Positions 29,700 to 39,014 of a DNA stretch of 64,000 bases are shown one piece after another. Source of the DNA: Diplonema japonicum. Its lineage: Eukaryota > Euglenozoa > Diplonemea > Diplonemida > Diplonemidae. The notes beneath the pieces were generated by a model. That model worked only from the letters and a program-made list of their open reading frames with translations, searched no databases and was not told the DNA's origin. How positions within the stretch are numbered: position 1 is the stretch's first letter; the number at the start of each line of letters is the position of its first letter. The position numbers were made by a program, and so were the translations under genes. The stretch spans positions 1 through 64,000 of the forward strand of contig OZ025759.1 of assembly GCA_964019335.1 (NCBI GenBank), given 5' to 3'.

Positions 29700-30348
29700 T
29701 GAAATTTTCTTGCCGTTCTCCCCCCGCACACTGAAACATTATCGAAATAAAGAGTTCTTTGTGCCAGTTTGCAGGGGTTTTTTGTTACCTTTGCCCCCCC
29801 CCCCCCCCCCCCTAACTCGAGCGAAAAAATTGACATTTGCTGACAATCTTCTTCTTATCCATATTTATTTTCATTTTTAAAGATAAACGCGTAGGCAGCG
29901 CCTTAGAGCTAAAAACCATCGAAGATAATTGTTTTTTGATAGGAAAATGCGAAAACCTTTGTCGAAAATAGAGGTGAGGAAATAGAAGTGAAAGTCATGT
30001 TCTCTTTAAGAAGACAATTGCGTTTTTTTCCCCCCTACTTTTCAAAATACAAATCTACCGATTTTCACCCATTGCTTGTTGGCCCCCCCCTTTTTTTTTG
30101 TTCTATCTCCTATTTCCTTCTTTCCTGTTTTTTATCATCTCATTTCTTTTACAAAAAAAAAAGAACGGAAACGAGGGGGGGGGGGGGGGGGGGGAATGTT
30201 TCGGGATCTTGTTGTGCGAACAGAACCACAGTGCAATAGATTTACACTTTTCAGGGGGTTATCTCTTCCCTTGTTCTAAACCCGAATTCCTCCTTTTTTC
30301 TGTTCCCCTCTCTTTCCTTCCCTTTCGAATTCAAAGAAACAACAGGAC

Positions 30349-33300
30349 ATGATGATTCACCGCATGGACACGTCCCATGCGCTGAGTGTGGGGAAAGAAG
30401 TGCGCACCCCACGTGATCTGAACAGGATTCTGGAGATGAGATGCACGGTCGACGAAAGGTGCGAACAAATACTCGGCAGAGTAGGGGTGGTGGTGGAGGT
30501 TAAGCCGAACCTTGTCAAGCTGGGCTACGGGGTGGACCGCTTCTTCTTCGACATCGATGTCTTCGATAAGAGAATTGAACGGCGATGCCACCAAGGGTGC
30601 GCGCTAGCTGAGGTCACCGGACCGTCGTTTCTCTGCGACAGTTGCTTGACACGAATGCCGGTGGGGTGCTGCGCACACACATGCCAATACCACAACTACA
30701 GCATCTGCCCGTACTGCGATGGTGAGCCCCCTGTATTGACCACAGGTACCACTGTGGTGCGTGGCCCGACTTGGAAGCATGATCTCATCAACCCCACCCC
30801 CGCCAGAACAGGTTGCATCGTGCGCATCGCTGACAACGAAGTCCACGTCTCCTGGGAGGACGGGACATCATCGTCGCACCGTGACACCCCATACCAAGAT
30901 GTGATGCCCTTGTTGGGAGGCGTTGCGGGGACATTACACGCGCTGAAGGAGACAGCGGTATTTGAACGAGCCGTCCGGATGCGCGACGCGAACATCAAGA
31001 AAATCCAACGTCGGGTGGGAATGCTCAAAAAACGTGTCCCAGTACACGACGACGGGTTGCACTTCGACAGGGTAACCGCCGAGGCAAGCCAGGTCACCAA
31101 TGACGGACAATCCCTGACGTGTCTATCCCCCACGCCTATCTCCCACATCGTGGTGACCGAAGAGGTCTTCGATGCGGATGATGGCGACGATGCTGAAATT
31201 CACATTATGGTGGATAGCAACGACGATGCGTGCAGCCTGTCATGGGGCATCACAAGCGACCGGCCGCTCAACTTTGAAGATGCGTGTGTCGGTGTCGAGG
31301 ACGGGATGGCTGTTTGCTCCGATGAAACAGGGTGCAGCTTTGTGCGTGCGAGTAACACGACACCCATCCCATGCCCCCCCGTCCGTCCCCGCGACGTTCT
31401 TTCCATTCACATAAGCGGCAGAACAGGTGATGCTTGTTTCTCTGTGAACGGTTGCGCGATATTGCAAAACATCGCCCTTCCGCAGTCGACCTTTCGCTTC
31501 GGGGTCACCCCTGGGCCTTTGCAAACGTTTTCCCTGACGTGCGGACCTTCTCCTTCAAACGCTTACCGGCTTCTCCTTTCCGCCTATCGCCAAACGTACC
31601 ACCTCCCCAAGGCACGATACACCCCTGAAGCGGGCTTCCACTTCCGTCAAATCCGTGCCCCTTCGTCCAATCCTGTCACGCTACCCTTCCACGTCTCTGA
31701 AGAGGTCATCGGTGTCGACGACTTGCCTGTTTCCCACTCCTGGGAGGTCACCGATGGCTGTCATGAACAGTGTGTTGCCTTTGGGGTCAACAAGGAAGCC
31801 GACGACATGAGCTTAGAGCCAGGGTCTACCTTTCACGGTTTGCGAGTAACTGAAAACGGGCTCACAAGAGATGGTGTCGATGTTGCGTGTCCTGTCTTGT
31901 CTGAAGGCGATGTCGTGAGGGTCCATGTCGACGCCAATGGGGTGGTCTTGACCTACGTCAATGGGTGCTTGATGCATCGGTCGCAAGAAGGTGCTGTGGA
32001 ATCCCCGTTCCGTCTAGCCCACGGCACACATGCACGCCCTTGCAATGATGCGGCTTGTCTTCCAGACAGGCAGGCAGCATGGCAGTCGTACAGCTGCCCG
32101 TCGGCACTGCTCTCATCTGACGCTTACGATGCTGCTAGCGGGTACCACTTCATAGAAGCACTGCCCACGGTCAATATCAGCAACTCTGGGAAGACTGCGA
32201 AGTGCACAGAATCCAAGTGGGGCACACTGCTGACACAAGAAGTGTTGGAAGAAGGTGACGGCGCACGGTCGTGTTCATTCAAGATACTGGAGAACAAGGC
32301 TGCCATTGTGATCGGCGTTTCTGGAGGGTATCCTAGTATGTACAGAGACGTGTCGCTGGGGATGGCGCGGTTTAGTGGGGCTGTGGGGCTGCTTGTGTAC
32401 AGCGAAGAGGCGATCCGTTCCAATGGAATGGAACCAGCGTCATGTGTGTTCGTGAGGGACGACGAGATGTCGTTGGTGGAGGCCCCTGTGGTGCGCACGA
32501 ACGACATTGTGACAGTAAGGGTGATCGAGGGCGAGGCTGAGTTCCTCATAAACGGCACGAAGCTCGACATCGACATCAACACAGCAGTACCGAGACAGTA
32601 CAGGTTCGGGGTGTCGTTGCTATGCTGCGGTGCGGAAATAACGCTGGTCGATGACATGGTACCTGCAACTGAGGAAGGTGGCACAGAGGAGGAATTCACA
32701 TCTGCGTTCACTGTGATGACAGAACTGCGTGCACCTGCTATGTCAGCAAAGGTCCAATCCATGCGATGTGCCTTCAGCGAGGACATGAAGAAAGTGATGG
32801 GCAGAATCGGCCTTGTCGAGACCGTCAGCGAGAGGATCATAAAGTTGAACTTCGGGTGCGATGCGTACGTCTTCGACTACGACGTGTTCGGGCCGGAGGT
32901 CAAGCGAATGTGCACCGAGGGCTGCGGGCTGATCTCCTCCTTCGTCCCTGACGGCACCGCGACATGCACGTCCTGCTTGGCCCAGATCCCCAAAAAGGCG
33001 CCTGTCCACACCTGCAAACCGCACTCCATCACTTTATGCACGTACTGCAACGGTACCCCCGAGCCCATCACAGCAGACGCCGAAGTCATGCGCGGCCCCT
33101 CATGGCGTTATGGCGACCAAGACTACAAGCCTTACTCAAAGGGCACCGTCACACGAGTCGATGCAGACAGCAGCGTGTGGGTGAAATGGGATGGAGACAG
33201 GTCAGAAAGGGGGTTCAAGTACAGAGGCGCCCCCTACAGGGATGTAACACTATACTACGAGGGGGAGGTGGTGGTAGACACCGAGGTGGCTGCAGAGAGG

Positions 33301-36300
33301 GAGAAGGAGGCGGACAAGTACGGGACGAACGCCGTGCTTTCAAAGCTACTTGCAATGACGTTGCCGAAGGACGAATACGACAGTGAAGAGGGCGTGCATC
33401 TCGCAGACAACGTGGTGGGGTCGGTAGAGGTCTCTGACGAGGGTAGGGTCGCCTCGTGCCTCAGGCCGCAGCAGGGCACCGTCGTCTCGAAGGAGGTGAT
33501 CTACCCGTCAGACGCCGTCGACGAACTTGTGAAAACATCCTTCAAGATCCTGTCCTTGAACGAGGAGGGCAAGGTTTCCATAGGAATAGCAACGGAGACA
33601 CCAGTTGGGTTCGTGAACCACCCGCTGGGCGATACTGCTTTCAAGGGGTCCGTCGCCGTGCACAGCAACTCCGACGGGTGCAGCCTGCACAGTGAGGGTA
33701 TAACAAGCAGGCTGACAGACATGTCTCTCGAAACTGGTGACGTAGTGACGATCTCTGTCGGCTCGACAGGGCTTGCCACCTTCCACATCAATGACAGAAA
33801 GGTTTTCTGGGGGACCAACCAGAAAGGCATACGCTTAGGGGTCACCCTCTTCACCCCCGGTGACTCCGTACAAATAATCGGTACAACTGACGTGCCGGAC
33901 GACCGCAGATCCTTGTGGGAAACAGTGTCTATTGATGATCAAGATGTGAAGGCAGCTGCCATGATCGAGCGGTGGGTGCCTTCGGACGATCCGATTACGT
34001 TTAAGGAGGCTTTGCAAGCGGTGGAACACCCCAGCGCGCACACTGCTGTATTAATATACCCGACTGCTTGCACTGTGGTGTCGATGGAGTGCTACGATGT
34101 GTCTGATGAGTTCAACGCTACTGTTTGGTACCAGGTTCCGCACCGTAGCAGCGACGACGGCCTCCTCTCGTCTAGTGAAGAAGGCGGCGAGAGTGTGATC
34201 GCGGTCGGCGTGACGTCCGAAACCCCAGTTGGCTTCAGCGACTTCGTCATCGGCGACGAAGGATTCGAAAACACCATAGGCGTGCTCTGCAGGTGTGATG
34301 ACAAAGCCCTCTTCGCAGTGGACTCCTCCAAGCCCCGCTCCTCGGAGCCAGTGGGAACCGATAACACAGGTTGCTTCACGGTATCCATGAAGAACGGTGT
34401 TGTGCAGATATCAAACGACGGCACCATTATCTGCGAGAGGGAGATCCCGTGGACAGATGGGGTACGGGTTGCCGCATCCTTCACAACCGTGGGAGCGGTG
34501 GTGTCGACGGTTCAGGAAGACTCGTCCTGTTCAGACGAAGAAGAAACAACTGAAGAGTCTGACGAGCGGACAACGGACACGACACTCCGAGTCGGCGCGG
34601 TCGTGAGGCTGCCTGTATATTCAGACCTCGTCGAGGAAATGAGGTGTCTCTTCACCGAAGAGATGTGCGCCGTCCTGGGGAAGACAGGAAACGTCGTTGG
34701 GCTGGGCAAGCAGATCGTCCGCGTCGTTGTGAAGTCCGACACGTACGTCTTCGACTACTCTGTTTTCACAAGCGAGCTGTCAAGGGTATGCTGCCACGCC
34801 GGATGCAAAACAGAACTGGAGGAAACGACATTGAAAGCACCCGGGGGGTTGTGCTCGTCGTGTCTGACGCAGCTGCCGGGCGGAGCGGGGGTACGTTGCT
34901 GCGCGATGCATTCCTTCACCCTGTGCGGGTTTTGCTTGGGAGTGCCGTACACTGTTTATAAAGGAACGCGTGTGACAAGGGGACCCAGCTGGAAGTACAG
35001 CGAGCAAGACGGTTCCGCGCGGCAACAAGGAGTAGTCACAAGTGTCGACGAGGAAGGCGTCCATGTGAGATGGGACGAGCAAAGCGACGTAACCTTCACG
35101 TACAGAACCAGCCCTGCACAGGACGTGATGCCTGTGTTCGAAGGGAGAGACGCCAACCTGCTCGGCCACGTTCGAGATGACAGCGAATACTGCTCAACAG
35201 AGAGCGACTCCACGGACGGGTCGGTGAATGAAATGGGGAGGCTGTTCACACATCTTTTGGACAGCATGTCGGCGTTTCCTGTAGAGGCGTATTCCCCCTT
35301 GAAGGGCTTCACGCTCTTCACACCGGTGCCTGCCACGGTGTGGGTGTCGTCAGATTCAACAACAGCGACGTTGCTCCGATCGGTGGACACGACGGTGGTG
35401 ACACAACAGCTTTTGAACCCAGCGGATGTTTGGTATTGCAGTTGTTCTTTTGAGATAAGATCGTTGACTGGCTATATCTTCGCTGTAGGCGTCACGGACA
35501 ACGAGGCAGCGAAATGTCAAAACAGCATACTTGCCACGCACCAAACTGGCTCCGCAGCGCTGATCAGCAAAAAGACAACAGGGTGTTTTTTTTCGCAGAA
35601 CGGAAAGCGCACGCGCGTAGCGGGGTTCGAGGCTTTGAAGGAAGGCGACGTTGTAAAACTCGTAGTGAAGCAAAACGGCAACATGTTAATGTGGATAAAT
35701 GATGAAAGGGTAGAAGGGCTCGATCACACCGTCACGGAACCTTGCAGGCTCGCTTTTTCAATGACTGGCAAGGGCGACTCCGTCACGATACGGGAGCACT
35801 GCAATGTGAGCATCCCTGAATGGGATTGGGATTTCATAGAAACTGTGAAACAGCTCAGTTCAACGGTTACCAGAGTCAGACATAAAGGAAGCTTGTACAT
35901 CATGAAACGAGCAGAACCGATCAACGTGGATGTGGAGGGTATTGTGCACCCAAATATCTCCACCGTTTACAAGACTTTTCCCGAGGAGAGGGCGGTTCTT
36001 GTTGAGGAGTACGAAACAGATCTTTTGAGCGCGGTGCAATCGGGTCGATTCGCGTCGCTGGAGGAACGCCTGTCACTCGCGCTCAACATATCGAAAGGGA
36101 TGGCTTACCTCCACCACTACGGCATCACACATAACTCCCTGACGCCCTCCAACGTCTTTCTTCATGGATCCTCACCATACGTCTGTTACTATGCGGTCAA
36201 GCCGGCATCGAAACACCCCGACACGCACTATTTTGGATTCTTGCTTTATCAGGTGTTCATAGATCCGTTCTACACCCCGAATGCCTCTATGACGCCGCCC

Positions 36301-36432
36301 CCGTTACCACGGACGGGTATACCCGACACAGTGCTAACGCTCGTCCAAGAATGTTGGAACACGCACTCCGTCAAATTCACGAGCATTTGTGAACGACTCG
36401 AGGGGGAGGTGAACAGCGGAAGGGAGGAGTAA
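30349..36432 (+). CDS. Giant Mind-bomb/HERC2-SPRY-like protein with C-terminal pseudokinase
   Basis: A 2027-residue protein. Three similar modules start near residues 20, 802 and 1427. Each has an SH3-like segment (QILGRVGVVVEVKPNLVKL), a Cys/His cluster that could bind zinc (CDSCL...CAHTC...CPYCDG) and a MIB/HERC2 domain (VVRGPTWK, VMRGPSWRYGDQD, VTRGPSWKYSEQD, each followed by a VxWDxx strand). Between them are about six SPRY- or neuralized-like beta domains (VNGCAI, VNGCLMH, INGTKLD, INDRKVF, INDERVEG). Residues about 1824-2020 are a kinase fold with MKRA for the ATP lysine, but HNSLTPSN replaces HRDxxxxN and no DFG is found, so it is inactive. No RING domain is visible. It is probably a scaffold, perhaps for ubiquitin signalling. 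Confidence 0.85.
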   Translation: MMIHRMDTSHALSVGKEVRTPRDLNRILEMRCTVDERCEQILGRVGVVVEVKPNLVKLGYGVDRFFFDIDVFDKRIERRCHQGCALAEVTGPSFLCDSCLTRMPVGCCAHTCQYHNYSICPYCDGEPPVLTTGTTVVRGPTWKHDLINPTPARTGCIVRIADNEVHVSWEDGTSSSHRDTPYQDVMPLLGGVAGTLHALKETAVFERAVRMRDANIKKIQRRVGMLKKRVPVHDDGLHFDRVTAEASQVTNDGQSLTCLSPTPISHIVVTEEVFDADDGDDAEIHIMVDSNDDACSLSWGITSDRPLNFEDACVGVEDGMAVCSDETGCSFVRASNTTPIPCPPVRPRDVLSIHISGRTGDACFSVNGCAILQNIALPQSTFRFGVTPGPLQTFSLTCGPSPSNAYRLLLSAYRQTYHLPKARYTPEAGFHFRQIRAPSSNPVTLPFHVSEEVIGVDDLPVSHSWEVTDGCHEQCVAFGVNKEADDMSLEPGSTFHGLRVTENGLTRDGVDVACPVLSEGDVVRVHVDANGVVLTYVNGCLMHRSQEGAVESPFRLAHGTHARPCNDAACLPDRQAAWQSYSCPSALLSSDAYDAASGYHFIEALPTVNISNSGKTAKCTESKWGTLLTQEVLEEGDGARSCSFKILENKAAIVIGVSGGYPSMYRDVSLGMARFSGAVGLLVYSEEAIRSNGMEPASCVFVRDDEMSLVEAPVVRTNDIVTVRVIEGEAEFLINGTKLDIDINTAVPRQYRFGVSLLCCGAEITLVDDMVPATEEGGTEEEFTSAFTVMTELRAPAMSAKVQSMRCAFSEDMKKVMGRIGLVETVSERIIKLNFGCDAYVFDYDVFGPEVKRMCTEGCGLISSFVPDGTATCTSCLAQIPKKAPVHTCKPHSITLCTYCNGTPEPITADAEVMRGPSWRYGDQDYKPYSKGTVTRVDADSSVWVKWDGDRSERGFKYRGAPYRDVTLYYEGEVVVDTEVAAEREKEADKYGTNAVLSKLLAMTLPKDEYDSEEGVHLADNVVGSVEVSDEGRVASCLRPQQGTVVSKEVIYPSDAVDELVKTSFKILSLNEEGKVSIGIATETPVGFVNHPLGDTAFKGSVAVHSNSDGCSLHSEGITSRLTDMSLETGDVVTISVGSTGLATFHINDRKVFWGTNQKGIRLGVTLFTPGDSVQIIGTTDVPDDRRSLWETVSIDDQDVKAAAMIERWVPSDDPITFKEALQAVEHPSAHTAVLIYPTACTVVSMECYDVSDEFNATVWYQVPHRSSDDGLLSSSEEGGESVIAVGVTSETPVGFSDFVIGDEGFENTIGVLCRCDDKALFAVDSSKPRSSEPVGTDNTGCFTVSMKNGVVQISNDGTIICEREIPWTDGVRVAASFTTVGAVVSTVQEDSSCSDEEETTEESDERTTDTTLRVGAVVRLPVYSDLVEEMRCLFTEEMCAVLGKTGNVVGLGKQIVRVVVKSDTYVFDYSVFTSELSRVCCHAGCKTELEETTLKAPGGLCSSCLTQLPGGAGVRCCAMHSFTLCGFCLGVPYTVYKGTRVTRGPSWKYSEQDGSARQQGVVTSVDEEGVHVRWDEQSDVTFTYRTSPAQDVMPVFEGRDANLLGHVRDDSEYCSTESDSTDGSVNEMGRLFTHLLDSMSAFPVEAYSPLKGFTLFTPVPATVWVSSDSTTATLLRSVDTTVVTQQLLNPADVWYCSCSFEIRSLTGYIFAVGVTDNEAAKCQNSILATHQTGSAALISKKTTGCFFSQNGKRTRVAGFEALKEGDVVKLVVKQNGNMLMWINDERVEGLDHTVTEPCRLAFSMTGKGDSVTIREHCNVSIPEWDWDFIETVKQLSSTVTRVRHKGSLYIMKRAEPINVDVEGIVHPNISTVYKTFPEERAVLVEEYETDLLSAVQSGRFASLEERLSLALNISKGMAYLHHYGITHNSLTPSNVFLHGSSPYVCYYAVKPASKHPDTHYFGFLLYQVFIDPFYTPNASMTPPPLPRTGIPDTVLTLVQECWNTHSVKFTSICERLEGEVNSGREE

Positions 36433-36552
36433 CAAGGGGGGGGGGGGGGGGAATTCTTTTTATTTTCTTTTCCCCTCTACCCTATTTTTTTCTCTTTTTT
36501 TTATTTCCCCCAACATATTTATGTGTTCAGTTGTGAGGGGGAAAACGAAACC

Positions 36553-37878
36553 ATGCCTCGGGGAACGAATAAGAGGAAGCTTGCAGAGATGTCGTGTTCC
36601 GACGACGCGTGGCGAGGTCTACCATTGTGTGGGGATGGTGTCCACGGTGCGACAGCTCTTCCCATGGCCGCATTACGAGGCAGCATCACATCGATGAAGA
36701 GAGGGCTAGTGATTGTGGAGGCACCTCCCGGGTCGGGCGCCACGTCGCTTTCCCACTTACTGGAATCTTTCGACGGGTTCAAAAGAATCCCAATGGGGAA
36801 AAATACGTTCCCAGGCGAGCTCCAGCACCGCTCGGTAGTGATTGACAACGCTTCCTTTCTACCTTCAACGTACCTTGACTGCCTACACCGGCACTGCACG
36901 CAGCACATTGTTGTATTATGTGGTACCCCTAGGACCACCCAATCCATGGAACCCACGCGAATTATTACAGTTGACGATCTACGTGCGGACCGCGGTGAAC
37001 TACAGGATTTTTTAAAAATCGCAAACGGGTGTTTGGATAACCCTGTCATCGACGACATTCCAGGGTTCGCGAATATTCTGTATGAAACCACCGGTGGCTT
37101 CATCTGGTGGATCATCAACACCCTCAAAGCTGTTTTTTCAGACCTCCAAACAGATAGCACGTCAAGCCGTAAGACGCTCTCAGCAGAACATGTGAAGAAC
37201 ATGGTGGAAACAGGCGTTCTTTATAGAATATTGAGGGAAACGCGAACCGCGAAGAATTTTGCGCTGATCGGTGAAGAGCAGTACTCGGCAGCTGCTTCGG
37301 TGCTTCTCGGGAAGCCTGTCAGGGAGCAGCCTGGGAACGAATTGGTCGCGTTGTCGCTCCTCGTTAAAACCAAAAAAGACGCTTTTAAAACACGATCGGT
37401 GATTCACGAGCAAATGCTGACACAATTAACATGTGCTGGTCGCAGTTGGAAGGCTGTTCCCGAGTCGCTCGACTGTCTTGTGGAAGGTTTGACCAATGAA
37501 GCTATGTTTCGCAACACGGAGCTCCAAGATCTTGACGCCATCAACACGCAAATCGGGAAACGCGTTCTGAAAATCCTTGGGAGGGGCGGGCGGTATTGTT
37601 TTCACGCTAACAAAACTAGTATTGTAATCTTCGGGCACCCCCTTGGAAAGCTTTCTATCCACACAGTGCTGTGGAGCAACCGGGACGGTATTGGCACACC
37701 GAAGCGCATCGGTACCGGCACCGACGTGATCCTCTGTTTTGTTGACAACAGAAAACGGGATGTGCCGATGACTGCCATCAGAAGCCAGCTTGTCAGCGAG
37801 AACAGTGACCTGCAATACATTTTCTGTGTTGAGCTTTTAAGCCACGGCGACAAATTTATGACGCAGTTGTGCGCTTGA
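36553..37878 (+). CDS. Protein with degenerate P-loop, unknown family
   Basis: A 441-residue protein. VIVEAPPGSGATSLSHLL near residues 50-67 follows a beta-strand and looks like a Walker A loop in which the usual GK[ST] is GAT: the lysine is Ala. VVIDNAS could be a Walker B-like strand, and HIVVLCGTPRTT a sensor-like strand. The rest (TGGFIWWIINTLKAVF and later) is mixed alpha/beta with no match I recognise. An AAA/STAND-type ATPase relic is possible. ATG 36553 is the first in frame after a TTCAG at about 36526-36530; no introns are needed. Confidence 0.6.
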   Translation: MPRGTNKRKLAEMSCSDDAWRGLPLCGDGVHGATALPMAALRGSITSMKRGLVIVEAPPGSGATSLSHLLESFDGFKRIPMGKNTFPGELQHRSVVIDNASFLPSTYLDCLHRHCTQHIVVLCGTPRTTQSMEPTRIITVDDLRADRGELQDFLKIANGCLDNPVIDDIPGFANILYETTGGFIWWIINTLKAVFSDLQTDSTSSRKTLSAEHVKNMVETGVLYRILRETRTAKNFALIGEEQYSAAASVLLGKPVREQPGNELVALSLLVKTKKDAFKTRSVIHEQMLTQLTCAGRSWKAVPESLDCLVEGLTNEAMFRNTELQDLDAINTQIGKRVLKILGRGGRYCFHANKTSIVIFGHPLGKLSIHTVLWSNRDGIGTPKRIGTGTDVILCFVDNRKRDVPMTAIRSQLVSENSDLQYIFCVELLSHGDKFMTQLCA

Positions 37879-38379
37879 TGTTTTTTCTTTTTTTTTCTTT
37901 CTTTTTTTTTTTGTCACAAATAATTATCTTTCAAAAAAAATGATTTTATAACTATATGCAACTTGTGCCGAGCAAAAAAAAAAAAAGACTTTCGCAGCTT
38001 TTTTAAAAGCCTTTTTTTTTTTTTTTTGCTCGTGCGAACAACAAAGACATATAGTCATAAAGAATTATTAATAAAAAAGATTTTTTTTTACACTTTCAGG
38101 GGTATCTCCACTCGGAATTCGGGCCCCCTTACTAAACGCGAATTTCTCTTTTTTTTTTTTTTTCCCCCTCCACCTTTGCCCCCCCCCCTTTTTTTTCAAA
38201 AGACTATGACCTTTATTGGAGTGTCCATGCTGCTGCAGGGCCTTCCTCAAAGAAGAAGAAAAAAAAAAGTAGGTTGTCATTTCATTTTCTTTTTTTAAAT
38301 AATGAACAGAAACATTGTTGCGTTAACAAAAAAAAATCTCTTATTAGGTAAAGGAAATTGTAACCTTTTACGCACTGAT

Positions 38380-38418
<39 letters not shown>

Positions 38419-39014
38419 CTTTTTTTCTTTGGAAGTGTTTGCGGGGGTTAAACCTGTAACTTAACCTTACAAACAACGGCCAATTCCTGTTTCTCACTTT
38501 TTCCCCCTCTTTTCTTTCGGTAACATGAATCACATTTGGCTTCGGCAAAAAATGCCCCCCACCCCCCGCCCCTCACCCCTACTGCGAAGAAAGGGGCCGC
38601 GGGGTCCAGGCAAACAATGTCTAAGAGGTGGCACCGCACAGGTTAGAAACTCACTCCAATGTGTAGTTTGTCTACAAACACCCCACCCCGTGTACTTTAG
38701 TAGTTAAAAGATCGAGTTTTTTTTTTTTTTTTTTTTTTCTCTCTTCCCTCCCTTTTCCATTCTTTTGGCACAAAATTCACATTTCAAACAACCGCGATTC
38801 AAAAGAAGGGGGGGAAAGAAGGGGGAAAAAAAAAGAGAAAAAAAACGAGGGGGGGGGGGGGGGGGGGAAATCGACGTTTTTTATTGTACTTCTCCCTCTC
38901 TTTTCTCTCTTCATATCCTTCCCTCTCTACCCATATTACCCCCCCATTTTTTTTTTTCCCCCTTCTTTCCCCGACCAAATCATTCCCAAGAAAGGGGGGG
39001 AAAAAAAAAAGAAT
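37879..39014. other. 1.1-kb spacer with a complex island and hairpin
   Basis: The flanks are T, A, C and G runs (about 18 G at 38850-38867). Positions about 38430-38705 are complex sequence without a credible ORF and start with a two-part stem: GTTTG/CAAAC around GGTTAA/TTAACC (38437-38474). No protein gene is seen. Confidence 0.5.
38437..38474 (+). ncRNA. Candidate hairpin RNA element
   Basis: GTTTG-cggg-GGTTAA, nine-base loop, TTAACC-tta-CAAAC: eleven base pairs with one internal loop, at the edge of a 270-base non-coding island. The class is unknown and the strand arbitrary. Confidence 0.25.

Larger units (their letters stand above)
29185..30348. other. 1.16-kb spacer with structured, non-coding islands
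   Basis: After the stop codon comes about 500 bases of complex sequence without a credible ORF, including AGCC-GTTTTT-GGCT followed by T runs (29367-29387) and a three-stem fold at 29641-29699. Beyond 29790 the spacer returns to C, T, A and G runs (about 20 G at 30175-30194). No protein gene is seen. Confidence 0.5.
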
